Shown: piece by piece, positions 57,501 through 64,000 of the stretch
How the letters are laid out: each line of letters opens with the position of its first letter
Position numbering within the stretch: the stretch's first letter is position 1
DNA from: Candidatus Omnitrophota bacterium
Lineage (GTDB): Bacteria; Hinthialibacterota; Hinthialibacteria; Hinthialibacterales; JAKPRU01
DNA length: 64,000 bases
Assembly (NCBI GenBank): GCA_029570205.1
Contig: JAKQSI010000109.1
Span: 1 to 64,000 of the forward strand
Direction of reading: 5' to 3'
Translations under genes and position numbers: made by a program
The notes under the pieces: generated by a model
What the model was told of the DNA's origin: nothing
Seen by the model: the letters and a program-made list of their open reading frames with translations, nothing else
Database searches by the model: none

Positions 57501-57765
57501 CCTTGCCTTTCCACTCGCAAGGAACGCTCGTGGTGGCGCGAAACCAGGCGGTGATATCCACACCTTCCGCGCCCCAGTGCATGGGAACAGCGAATCGTTT
57601 CCAACCGCGTGCAGGGGGTTTTTCGGGGCCACGCCCGGTACCGGTGAGGCACATTTCCCACGGCCCGATGTCCCGAACATCCTGGTAAATCGTCCGCGCA
57701 ATCTCTTTCAGACGGTTCCCGATCTGCCCGATTTCCAATTCACGTTCCACTCGAAAAACAGTCAC
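54553..57765 (-). CDS. Glycoside hydrolase family 38 alpha-mannosidase
   Basis: 1070 residues, the size of cytoplasmic-type alpha-mannosidases. The start is GTG (57763-57765), with GGAAGAGAAATCG upstream. An N-terminal sandwich domain (about 50-200) precedes the GH38 barrel: LLVGHTHIDTAWLWPIRE, WVKSGRWECLGASWIEQDNH, SRVEWLPDAFGYNWAMPQIL with the nucleophile Asp, and a mid helical domain (HRACQTTQSRTKRLNRLCE). The C-terminal beta domain ends at EVKTVRVAW. No signal peptide is seen. It removes alpha-mannosyl residues from imported or stored glycans. It stands alone between hairpin repeats and the restriction-modification genes. Confidence 0.95.
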   Translation of the reverse strand: MTVFRVERELEIGQIGNRLKEIARTIYQDVRDIGPWEMCLTGTGRGPEKPPARGWKRFAVPMHWGAEGVDITAWFRATTSVPCEWKGKAVVLLLRPGGESLCYLNGKPFQGLSVTRDEILLSNKARGGEKLDILIEAVNTPYVDPGRVTETTFEYARLAIKDLEIAGFYRDASVAWDVLRLYPEESNLQQKFLRMLAPCVKMVDLQDGGGKHYRDSIRKAREALAEGLQKFPADVRDGRMLLVGHTHIDTAWLWPIRETKRKCARTVSSMLKYLEEYPDFLFSYSQPQQYAYLKEYYPDLYNRIHKWVKSGRWECLGASWIEQDNHCTSGESIIRQLLYGNGFFEKEFGVRSRVEWLPDAFGYNWAMPQILKKAGVDYFATTKLSWNVYNRFPYTLFWWEGIDGTRVLSIMIEGTYNIELEPKTLLEHWGNFRSKDLAPEQIASFGWGDGGGGPTREMIEIAARLTNIAGMPKCRFGKVQEYFETVEKEVPLDKLPVWKGELYLELHRACQTTQSRTKRLNRLCEIALRHAEIFSTRNMMMGGGYESEQLQSRWLDVLLNQFHDILPGSSVRNVYEDTEAQLGTALANIEQISETAQKELVRKIDTRGSGNPIVVLNTLSWSHTGLVSVDLDAEGKESSVLDSRGQPQPVQIVSNEDGLPALLFLANDVPSMGHEVYSLLQGNGGKANAKARRNSERLPGGREANCEDLATVTGRALCNPIEVSNTRLEHDYFVIDLSPDGDLTQIYDKRQDRDVLEQGKHGNVFQLFDDRPWKHDAWDFDHNFEEQMWSFDPADSIEVLESGPVRARVRIRRRTRQSTLVQDIIVYSHIPRIDFETQIEWWEKRVLLKVAFPLHILSPRATYEIQFGAIERPTSRNHSWERAQFEVPAQRWADLSEGNYGVSLLNDCKYGYDCRDNVLRLTLLRSPIIPDPQADEGTHRFTYSLYPHAGDWRMGETVRRAAELNNPLRAVRTSRHTGEISARYSWIQIHPSNVVLDTVKKAEVGDDVILRFYESLGYRGPVKITFSEKPKKVWECNLIERNEKRVSLVDGNTVVLPFSPFEVKTVRVAW

Positions 57766-57969
57766 CGATTTCTCTTCCTTCCGAAATTGCGTTTACAAAT
57801 CAAAAAGCGTATCCAGGACACCCTCAGGAAACAACGCTGGTCCGGGAATATCCCTTCTTTGCTCGGTTCCGTCGCCGCTTGGCGCGGCGACGGGGATTGG
57901 GGTAAAATGACTGCTGGAAGACCACTGTTTCAAATCGGCAGCATTGCGAGGTCATCCGGGAGAGACAAC

Positions 57970-58887
57970 ATGAAGACGGGCAGAGTCGTTCCACATCCTA
58001 TCCCATACCAAGGGAGCAAGAGGGGATTGACGCAGACAATCCTACGTCTTTTTCCTCGGGAACGGGTGAGGCTGTTTGAGCCATTCGCCGGGTCCGCCGC
58101 CGTTTCCATCGCGGCCGCTGCGAACGGCCTCGTCAGTCATATCATTCTGAACGATGCAAATGAGCCCTTGATGAGGCTGTGGGAGAGAATCATTCACAGC
58201 CCACACGACTTGATCGCCACCTATGAGCGACTTTGGAATGCTCAATTCGGAAGGGAAAGACACTATTACGACCGAATCCGTGAAGAATTCAACAACACTC
58301 ATGATCCCGACTGTTTACTCTATCTCTTGGCAAGATGCGTGAAAGCATCAGTGCGCTACAACACCAATGGAGAGTTCAACCAAAGCCCGGATAACAGAAG
58401 AAAGGGCGCCAAACCAGAGACAATTGCCAAACACGTTCTCGGTGCATCCCGCCTTTTGCATGGGATCACCACCATCCGACACGGGGATTTCCGGGAAGCA
58501 ATTCACGATGCCGACCCGAACGATATCATTTATATGGACCCTCCCTATCAAGGCGTATGTGGCAGACGGGATAGCCGGTACTCTGCGAGTCTGCCGTTTG
58601 AAGAATTTGTTGCAGCCTTGCACGACATGAATCACAGGCACCTCTCGTTCATCATCAGCTATGACGGACGCACAGGAGAAAAAACCTATGGAAATTTGCT
58701 TCCAAAGAACCTCGGACTGGGACATATCGAGGTGAAAGCCGGCGTGTCGTCACAGGCAACCTTGCTTGGCAGAAATGCGGAGACCGTGGAATCTCTTTAT
58801 ATTTCCGCTGGATTGGTGAAACGAATAGGCTTATCACGAATTGCTCAAAGTCAATCGGGCAGGGAGGCTCAGTTGGCGCTGTTCTGA
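57970..58887 (+). CDS. D12-class (Dam-type) DNA adenine-N6 methyltransferase
   Basis: 305 residues from the ATG at 57970 with GGGAG eight bases upstream; the frame is open far upstream without coding character. It carries IPYQGSKRGLTQTILRL and FEPFAGSAAVSIAAAANGL (SAM binding), CVKASVRYNTNGEFNQSPD and the catalytic DPPY in IYMDPPYQG. The order (FxGxG before DPPY) is alpha/D12 class. It lies 12 bases before an HNH nuclease gene, so it is the protective methylase of a type II restriction-modification system. The recognition sequence cannot be read from the protein. Confidence 0.93.
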   Translation: MKTGRVVPHPIPYQGSKRGLTQTILRLFPRERVRLFEPFAGSAAVSIAAAANGLVSHIILNDANEPLMRLWERIIHSPHDLIATYERLWNAQFGRERHYYDRIREEFNNTHDPDCLLYLLARCVKASVRYNTNGEFNQSPDNRRKGAKPETIAKHVLGASRLLHGITTIRHGDFREAIHDADPNDIIYMDPPYQGVCGRRDSRYSASLPFEEFVAALHDMNHRHLSFIISYDGRTGEKTYGNLLPKNLGLGHIEVKAGVSSQATLLGRNAETVESLYISAGLVKRIGLSRIAQSQSGREAQLALF

Positions 58888-58899
58888 GTGCAACCCATA

Positions 58900-59628
58900 A
58901 TGTCACAGAAACGCATACCTCAAGAAATCCTCAGAATCCTGCGAGGCGTGACAGCAAAACGTCCGAGAACGGTTATCCAGCACATCATCGAACATGGCTT
59001 TGTCACGACGGAAGAACTGAAAGAAAAATATGGGTACAACCATCCTCCGAGAGCTGCACGCGATGTCCGTGAACAAGGTATACCTCTTGAGACATTCAAG
59101 GTGAAGGACTCGACAGGGCGGGCTATCGGGGCGTATCGGTTCGCGAAATGGGAAGATTTTCGGACAGACACACTCAAGGGACGGAAAGCATTCTCCAAAC
59201 AATTCAAGAAAGATTTGATCGGTCAGCACGGGGAGAAATGTCATATATGCTCCGGGGCTTTTGGGGAACGGTATCTTCAAATTGACCACAGGATTCCCTA
59301 CGAAGTTGCCGGAGACTTGGCCTCGCTGAATAGAGACCTTGATCGGTATATGCTGATCTGCGCCTCCTGCAATCGAGCTAAGTCGTGGTCCTGTGAGCAC
59401 TGCCAAAATTGGAACGAATCCCATGACCCGACAATTTGTCGCACATGCTACTGGTCATCACCATTAAAGTACGAGCACATAGCCATGCAAGACATTCGCA
59501 GGCTCGCGATGGTCTGGCAAGAGAATGAAACAGACGAATATGATTCCGTAAGAAAAATGGCCGATGATGCAAAAGAAGATATGCCGGAATTCGTCAAGGG
59601 AATTCTTCGGAGGATTCTCGTCAGGTGA
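58900..59628 (+). CDS. HNH restriction endonuclease partnered with the D12 methyltransferase
   Basis: 242 residues from an ATG at 58900; an in-frame GTG twelve bases earlier (58888), adjoining the methylase stop, is an alternative. An N-terminal winged-helix-like segment (VIQHIIEHGFVTTEELKEKY) precedes an HNH nuclease: CHICSGAFGERYLQIDHRIP, then RYMLICASCNRAKSW with structural CxxC pairs, and a further Cys cluster CEHCQ...CRTCYW forming a zinc finger. Position beside the methylase makes restriction activity the best guess. The C-terminal region is helical and charged. Confidence 0.88.
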   Translation: MSQKRIPQEILRILRGVTAKRPRTVIQHIIEHGFVTTEELKEKYGYNHPPRAARDVREQGIPLETFKVKDSTGRAIGAYRFAKWEDFRTDTLKGRKAFSKQFKKDLIGQHGEKCHICSGAFGERYLQIDHRIPYEVAGDLASLNRDLDRYMLICASCNRAKSWSCEHCQNWNESHDPTICRTCYWSSPLKYEHIAMQDIRRLAMVWQENETDEYDSVRKMADDAKEDMPEFVKGILRRILVR

Positions 59629-59671
59629 TTCTACCCGGACGCATCAGCCCAACCGAAAGGGGGACAAAAGA

Positions 59672-59899
59672 ATGAACTGCAGCATCCAGGGATGTCCCGG
59701 TGAATATGAGGATCGCGAGATCACGCACACGGTCAAAAGCAAGGGCGAGATTATCGTGATCGATCATGTACCCGCAGAGGTTTGTTCCATCTGTGGCGAT
59801 ACGCTCCTCAGCCCGGAAACTGTGCGACAAATTGAAAGCCGTGTTTTCACAAGAGAAAAGCCGTCTAAAACGGTGCCGCTTTATGAGTACGTAACTTGA
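59672..59899 (+). CDS. YgiT/MqsA-type zinc-finger protein (orphan antitoxin-like)
   Basis: 75 residues from the ATG at 59672 (GGGGGA upstream). Two CxxC pairs, CSIQGC near the N-terminus and VCSICGDTLLSPETVRQIE, form the zinc-binding fold of the YgiT-type antitoxin N-domain. Family members normally follow a DUF4258 or MqsR toxin; here the HNH nuclease takes that place, 43 bases upstream. It might therefore act as a small controller of the restriction unit, or be a remnant. Its stop overlaps the following ATG by one base. Confidence 0.88.
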   Translation: MNCSIQGCPGEYEDREITHTVKSKGEIIVIDHVPAEVCSICGDTLLSPETVRQIESRVFTREKPSKTVPLYEYVT

Positions 59900-60753
59900 T
59901 GGGAGGTCATTCAAAAACCATGGCCCTGTTCTCCGAACGCGAAGGCATCAGACCTCGAAAGGCCCTTCAGATCGATGGGATGGACCAAGACTTAAGAAAC
60001 GACCTGTGGAACGCGTTCATTTACTTTATTCTAAGGGTGACAGGTCATTCAACGAGAGATCGGGAAGAATCAGAGATTATGACAAGGAAGATCTGGATGC
60101 ACTTTTTCAATCTGCCTTTCCACGATCTGTATGAATCAATTGACGGGTCATTCGGTCAGATAAGGAAACGTTTCTTTCAAATCGAGTGGTATAGAGTATA
60201 CGACATCATTGAATTCTCGGCGGCGTACTGTGATAGAGATGAAATGAGAGAACAATTCATCAATGCCTGCAACGGGGTGCTGAAGCGTCAGGTATCTGCC
60301 TATAGATTTGTAAACGGCAAAATTGCACAAATTACTTCAGATCAAGAGATTTCTGAGATTGAAGAAGCCCTTCAGGGGCCTTACCAACCGGTAAACGGTC
60401 ATTTGAGCAAAGCCCTGGGATTACTTTCAGACCGGGAGAATCCCGATTATTCCAATTCCATCAAAGAATCGATCAGCGCCATTGAGTCGATGTGCAGAAT
60501 CATCTCTCAAAAAGAAAAGGCCAAATTATCGGACGCGCTCGACATTATCGAAAAAGAACATCACATCCATCACGCCCTGAAATCTGCCTTTGACAAGCTC
60601 TACGGATATGCTTCCGATGAGGGTGGTATCCGGCATGGGGCTTTTGGGGAATCGGAGGTTGGCTTTGATGAGGCGAAATTCATGCTAGTTTCCTGTTTGG
60701 CTTTCGTCAACTATCTGATATCCAAGACCCCTAGTGTGAAAGACCAAATATGA
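59899..60753 (+). CDS. AbiJ-like abortive infection protein (NTD4 plus HEPN-type C-terminus)
   Basis: 284 residues from the ATG at 59899 (TGATG overlap with the zinc-finger stop); the next Met (MALFSE) is a plausible alternative. The N-terminal half matches the AbiJ N-terminal domain pattern, FSEREGIRPRKALQIDGMD with DLRNDLWNAFIYF. The C-terminal half is helical with EGGIRHGAFGE, the Arg-His motif of HEPN RNase domains in AbiJ-family proteins. Such proteins stop phage growth by killing or arresting the host, probably by cutting RNA. It completes a four-gene defence run with methylase, HNH nuclease and zinc finger. Confidence 0.85.
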   Translation: MGGHSKTMALFSEREGIRPRKALQIDGMDQDLRNDLWNAFIYFILRVTGHSTRDREESEIMTRKIWMHFFNLPFHDLYESIDGSFGQIRKRFFQIEWYRVYDIIEFSAAYCDRDEMREQFINACNGVLKRQVSAYRFVNGKIAQITSDQEISEIEEALQGPYQPVNGHLSKALGLLSDRENPDYSNSIKESISAIESMCRIISQKEKAKLSDALDIIEKEHHIHHALKSAFDKLYGYASDEGGIRHGAFGESEVGFDEAKFMLVSCLAFVNYLISKTPSVKDQI

Positions 60754-60807
60754 CTCACAGCGCCGGAAGGGACTGTGACTGGGTCAGCTGAAAACGAGAA
60801 ATCCCCC

Positions 60808-61642
60808 ATGCGTTATGCTTTTGGCGATACGGATCTGGCGGCGCAACGATTGGAACTCCTGGCGGAGGTCTTTTCAGAATCTACCCGTCCGTTTCTGCTC
60901 GAATCGCCCGCGAGAAATCCCCGCCTGTGCGTCGATCTCGGCTGCGGCCCCGGCTGCACCACGCACCTGCTCGCGGAGACTCTTCAACCGGAACGCACCA
61001 TCGGCCTCGATAACTCCGAATCGTTCACCTCCCATGCCGGGAAAACCGCAACCGAAACGGTTTCTTTCCTTGTGCACGATGTCACTCAGGTTCCATTCCC
61101 GGAAAGCCCCTGCGACGCGATCTACTGCCGGTTCCTGCTGACTCATATCCGGGACCCGGAAACCGTTCTGGAGACATGGGGAAGCCAGCTCTACCCCGGT
61201 GGATTCCTTCTGCTGGAGGAGACCGAATGGATTCACACAAGTCATCCCTTATTCAGGCTCTATATCGAAATGGTGGATGCCATGCTCGCCTCTCAGAGCA
61301 ACATCCTGTTCGTCGGCCCGATGCTCAGCAAACTCTCGCAAATCGGCCTGCTGAGAAGGCGATCCGCCACGGTCAGGCGATTGCCTGTTCCGACCGCTCT
61401 CACTGCAAAACTGTTCCATCTCAACATGCAAACCTGGAAGCGCCACCCGTTCATTCAGGAGACTCTCCCGCCCGAATCGGTCCAGGACCTGGAAAACCGG
61501 ACTGGAACAAACCGCCGAATCCGGCGCTTCCGTCTCAGAGATCGAGTGGGGAATGAGGCAGATGGTGTTTCAGAAAGAGATTATCCTGAGCCACATCCAT
61601 ACCCCTTTTGTTCGGCAGCACAACAACGGTACAATTCCCTGA
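60808..61642 (+). pseudogene. SAM-dependent methyltransferase gene with a single-base frameshift
   Basis: Class I methyltransferase with motif I LCVDLGCGPGCTTHLLAE, IGLDNS, FLVHDVTQVPFPES and a GGFLLLEETEW segment. The frame loses coding character after DLEN (A-run 61493-61496). Removing one A joins it to the frame CTG GAA CAA..., reading LEQTAESGASVSEIEWGMR and ending at TGA 61640-61642, which looks like a natural C-terminus. A longer open frame that fuses this gene to the downstream antitoxin is an artefact of the shift. A GTG at 60775 is an alternative start. Substrate unknown; the indel could be real or an assembly error. Confidence 0.7.
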
Positions 61643-61671
61643 CAAGATTGAAGCAAAAAGGGCGCATCATC

Positions 61672-61863
61672 ATGACAACGCGACTGGAACAGGCGTTCGC
61701 TGAGGCTTCCTTGGCGGACTGCCTCCTTGCCGAACTTGAATCCGAACGACGGTGGGAGGATCTGTTCGCGAAATCTCAGGGATTCCTATCCGAAATGGCT
61801 GCAGAGGCTCTCGACGAGCTTCGAGACAATCAGACCGAGGAATTAGATCCAAATCGGATATGA
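61672..61863 (+). CDS. Small antitoxin of a RelE/ParE-type module
   Basis: 63 residues from the ATG at 61672. MTTRLEQAFAEAS, then LLAELESERRWEDLFAKSQ and a C-terminal Asp/Glu tail match a family of small helical antitoxins that precede RelE/ParE toxins. Relatives usually have about 12 more residues between the first and second helices, so a short internal deletion is likely. Its stop overlaps the toxin start as ATGA. AAAAAGGG lies about nine bases before the ATG. Confidence 0.75.
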   Translation: MTTRLEQAFAEASLADCLLAELESERRWEDLFAKSQGFLSEMAAEALDELRDNQTEELDPNRI

Positions 61864-62130
61864 TTTCGAAAACGACAAAACGTTTTCGTTAGATGCTCCT
61901 GAAGTTGCCCGAAGATGTTCGACGCCAGGCCAGAGAGACCTACGGACTTTTCAGCCGGAATCCTAATCATCCGAGCCTCCGGTTTAAGAAGATACACAGG
62001 ACCAATCCCATTTATTCCGTGCGAATCAGCATCGATTATCGTGCTGTTGGTGTGCTTCACGGTCAGGAAATTGTTTGGTTTTGGATTGGTCCTCACGGGG
62101 GAATTCGAAAGGATGTTGCGCCGACTGTAG
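61860..62130 (+). pseudogene. RelE/ParE-type toxin gene broken by TAG and a frameshift
   Basis: The ATG (61860-61862) overlaps the antitoxin stop. The frame reads MISKTTKRFR, then TAG (61890-61892), then MLLKLPEDVRRQARETYGLF, HPSLRFKKIHRTNPIYSVRI, DYRAVGVLHGQEIVWFWIGP. This is the full RelE/ParE-like toxin fold, including the VWFWIG strand. At the G-run 62097-62101 one extra G shifts the frame; with four G's it would end HGEFERMLRRL at TAG 62128-62130, the expected C-terminus. So the toxin carries both a nonsense and a frameshift lesion, while its antitoxin frame is intact. Confidence 0.85.
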
Positions 62131-62337
62131 GAATTCGTCCGGATGATTCCCGTCACGAAGCCAAATCGGTTTCCTGAAATGGCCCGCATGACTCCGCCTT
62201 ACCCATCCTCCCCCGGCCTTTGCTTGGATTCCATCCCGCAACCGGATATAGTGAGTGATACATCCGGATCCCATCGGCGGCATGGAATCGACTGTGCGGA
62301 GAATCCGAACGAAGGAAAATCCTGACGGCCTGGAAAT

Positions 62338-63018
62338 ATGAGACGTTTTTACTTTCGGTTGGGCGACCGTTTGGGACACTATGTCTGGGGACGGCGAGTG
62401 GTAGGCCATGTGCTCCGCCATCGGCGTTTCTATGAAAACTTCGAGGCGTTTTTCACCGCCCTGGTCCTGGCGTTGCTGATCAAACGGTTTATCGTCGATG
62501 CCTACCAGATTCCCTCCCCCTCCATGTGCGATACCCTCCAGGAAGGGGACCGTATCTTTGTGGCGAAATTCATCTATTGGTTCTGCGATATCCAGGTCGG
62601 CGATATTGTCGTGTTCCGAACACCCGATTGTATCTTCACTCCCGATAAACCGTATTATATCAAGCGGGTGGTTGCGCTGCCGAACGACCACCTCGCCATT
62701 CAGGATCACCGCATCGTCCTGAATGGAAAAGTCCTCGACAAACCGGAGTTTTTCACCCGGAACCGATACTATGAATGGCTGAGTAATGGCAAGCGATTCG
62801 AACCCGTCACCGTTCCGCCAGGTGAGATTTATGTCTTCGGAGACAACAGTGGAAACAGCTATGACAGTCGCTATTGGGGTGGAGTCCCCATCAAGAACGT
62901 AATGGGCAAAGCCTTCTTCCGGTATTGGCCCCTCAACCGGGTCGGTCTCATTCGGGGCGTTCCGCCGTTCAAGGAATTTCTGTCTGCGCCGTTGGAGAAT
63001 CTCGCGCCGGTTTCCTGA
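62338..63018 (+). CDS. lepB: Signal peptidase I
   Basis: 226 residues with one membrane helix (about 36-52) and the catalytic domain outside. YQIPSPSMCDTLQEGDRI gives the nucleophile Ser62; the general-base Lys109 lies in PYYIKRVVALPND; box E is FGDNSGNSYDSRYWGGVP. It removes Sec and Tat signal peptides from many exported proteins encoded here. The N-terminal 35 residues are basic and unusually long. It stands alone, with a large stem-loop downstream. Confidence 0.96.
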   Translation: MRRFYFRLGDRLGHYVWGRRVVGHVLRHRRFYENFEAFFTALVLALLIKRFIVDAYQIPSPSMCDTLQEGDRIFVAKFIYWFCDIQVGDIVVFRTPDCIFTPDKPYYIKRVVALPNDHLAIQDHRIVLNGKVLDKPEFFTRNRYYEWLSNGKRFEPVTVPPGEIYVFGDNSGNSYDSRYWGGVPIKNVMGKAFFRYWPLNRVGLIRGVPPFKEFLSAPLENLAPVS

Positions 63019-63051
63019 ACAGAATCATCCGTATGCCGATTTTGGCGCAAT

Positions 63052-63095
63052 GTCAACCCGCAAGGGCGAGGCATGCCTCGCCCCTGCCGGTTGAC
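63052..63095. terminator. Long stem-loop after lepB
   Basis: GTCAACC...AGGGCGAGGC pairs with GCCTCGCCC...GGTTGAC around a short ATGC centre, with minor mismatches, starting about 34 bases past the lepB stop. No clear T-run follows. The GGGCGAGGCATGCCTCGCCC core is a perfect palindrome and may be a mobile hairpin repeat. Confidence 0.5.
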
Positions 63096-63188
63096 ACTTC
63101 CTTCCAACGGGTTCCATGGAAAGTTTTTATGGGATCGGAGATCATACGGCATCAACCGATTTACTGAAGCGTACATAAGGAGATTCCC

Positions 63189-64000
63189 ATGTCTGAGAAA
63201 TCCACACGAAGAGAGTTCTTACAGAAAACCGCCGGCGCTGCCGCCGCAATCAGCCTGGCCTCATCGCAAGTGATCGGCGCAAACGAGCGCATTCGGATCG
63301 GCGGGATCGGCGTCGGAGACCGCGGAACCGACCGCCTCGAAAAAGTCATAGATCTTGGCGCGGAGATTGTCGCGCTCGCGGATGTCAACGGCGCGATGCT
63401 GGACCGCTGCATGAATCACCTTGAACTGAAGCCCAAAACGTATGTGGATTACCACGACCTGCTCGCCCGCGACGATATCGACGCCGTCATTATCGCGACT
63501 CCGGATCACTGGCACCATGATGTACTGATCGACGCCATCAAATCTGGCAAAGATGCCTATATCGAAAAACCCCTCACACGCACCATCGAGGAAGGCAAAG
63601 ACATTGTCAAGCAGGTCAAGGAGAGCGATCGGATTGTTCAGGTGGGGAATCAGCGGCGAAGCGGAACCCACTGGGCATACGCCCGGGAGCTGGTTGAGGC
63701 AGGAAAAGTCGGCGAAATCAAGTTCGTCCGAACCTGGGACTGCCGCTACCGTCTGGTCGATCCTTACCAGGAGCGCGCCAAAGACAAGGACTTGTACAAC
63801 CCGGAGCGGATCAACTGGCCCCTGTTTCTGGGAAATGCTCCCAAGATCCCGTTTGATCCCATGCGCTGCTCTGCGTGGCGCTGGTTCTGGGATTACGCCG
63901 GCGGTCTGATGACCGATATCGGTCCGCACATGCTGGATGTCGCCCATTGGATCACCGGCACGCTCGGCCCCAAACGTGTGGTTTGCAACGGCGGCAATTA
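63189..64000 (+). CDS. Tat-exported Gfo/Idh/MocA oxidoreductase (runs off the window)
   Basis: Only the first 270 codons are present. The ATG at 63189 has AAGGAG seven bases upstream. A twin-arginine signal (STRREFLQKTAGAAAAISLA) directs export. The Rossmann domain follows (IRIGGIGVGDRGTDRL, IVALADVNG), then DAVIIATPDHWHH, DAYIEKPLTRTIEEGK (catalytic-region Lys) and NQRRSGTHWAYA, with GGLMTDIGPHMLDVAHW holding the His near the edge. Such secreted family members are numerous in Planctomycetes-like and Lentisphaera-like glycan degraders. Substrate unknown. Confidence 0.94.
   Translation, partial: MSEKSTRREFLQKTAGAAAAISLASSQVIGANERIRIGGIGVGDRGTDRLEKVIDLGAEIVALADVNGAMLDRCMNHLELKPKTYVDYHDLLARDDIDAVIIATPDHWHHDVLIDAIKSGKDAYIEKPLTRTIEEGKDIVKQVKESDRIVQVGNQRRSGTHWAYARELVEAGKVGEIKFVRTWDCRYRLVDPYQERAKDKDLYNPERINWPLFLGNAPKIPFDPMRCSAWRWFWDYAGGLMTDIGPHMLDVAHWITGTLGPKRVVCNGGN

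Noticed and set aside
60775-61863. A single methyltransferase-antitoxin fusion protein
   Set aside because: The middle of the frame lacks coding character; one base less in the A-run at 61493-61496 gives a natural methyltransferase end, and the antitoxin has its own ATG.
38449-62130. Amber (TAG) recoding as sense codon, suggested by TAG inside hicA and the RelE-like toxin
   Set aside because: Many intact genes in the window end with TAG (for example the PpiC-like, DegT and heparinase genes), and no housekeeping gene has an internal TAG.

Overview
The window reads as a chromosomal segment of a Gram-negative (diderm), saccharolytic bacterium. An outer-membrane porin, an LptF/G-type permease, lipoprotein signal peptides and signal peptidase I show two membranes. 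Secreted or cytoplasmic glycan enzymes (GH2, GH4, GH38, heparinase II/III-like), three Gfo/Idh/MocA oxidoreductases, Tat signals, VCBS repeats with Pro/Thr linkers, cohesin/dockerin-like modules and many short hairpin repeats suggest a lineage near Planctomycetes or an uncultured candidate phylum. The phylum cannot be fixed from this sequence. No rRNA, tRNA or CRISPR array was found.

Layout. 1-1.2 kb: an IS3-family orfA fragment abutting an IS630-type transposase that carries a premature TGA. 1.2-9 kb, minus strand: purM; the run CPBP protease > NtrB-like kinase > SAM-hydroxide adenosyltransferase > glycosyltransferase; a tandem hairpin array; a porin. 9-14.5 kb, plus strand: a large lipoprotein with an NHL propeller and three cohesin-like/dockerin-like pairs, a coupled membrane protein and a nitrilase. 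14.5-19 kb, minus strand: a compact cluster of PD40 propeller, FGE-like lipoprotein, MBOAT acyltransferase and SGNH esterase, probably for glycan O-acylation. 19.5-22 kb: PpiC/SurA chaperone and a DegT aminotransferase, then a MITE with 9-bp target duplications. 22-28 kb, minus strand: NtrC regulator > Tat aldo/keto reductase > Gfo/Idh/MocA > VCBS/beta-helix protein. 28.5-35 kb, plus strand: ZnuABC-type transporter, heparinase-like enzyme, oxidoreductase. 35-42 kb, minus strand: gpsA, a methyltransferase, then an accessory stretch with an XRE regulator, a lone HsdR-N nuclease domain, HicB, an amber-interrupted hicA, a RecQ helicase fused to a phosphoribosyltransferase, and a DprA-like winged-helix protein. 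42-48 kb: lptG, a truncated MauE/DoxX-like gene, a frameshifted secreted protein, a B12 radical-SAM protein, DUF2905, queA and NlpC/P60. 48-58 kb: GH4, GH2, rmlB-rmlA, hairpin repeats, GH38. 58-62.3 kb: a second defence/TA region (Dam-type methylase, HNH nuclease, YgiT-type zinc finger, AbiJ-like protein, a frameshifted methyltransferase, an antitoxin with a decayed toxin). 62.3-64 kb: lepB and a Tat-exported Gfo/Idh/MocA oxidoreductase running off the window.

The most interesting unit is the translationally coupled RecQ-phosphoribosyltransferase + DprA pair. It resembles ShosTA (PRTase toxin with DprA-like antitoxin), but with the PRTase welded to a helicase and a HicBA locus directly upstream in the same run. 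A second theme is decay of accessory genes: nonsense codons in hicA, a RelE/ParE-type toxin and the IS630 transposase, and single-base frameshifts in the toxin, a methyltransferase and a secreted protein, while housekeeping genes look intact.
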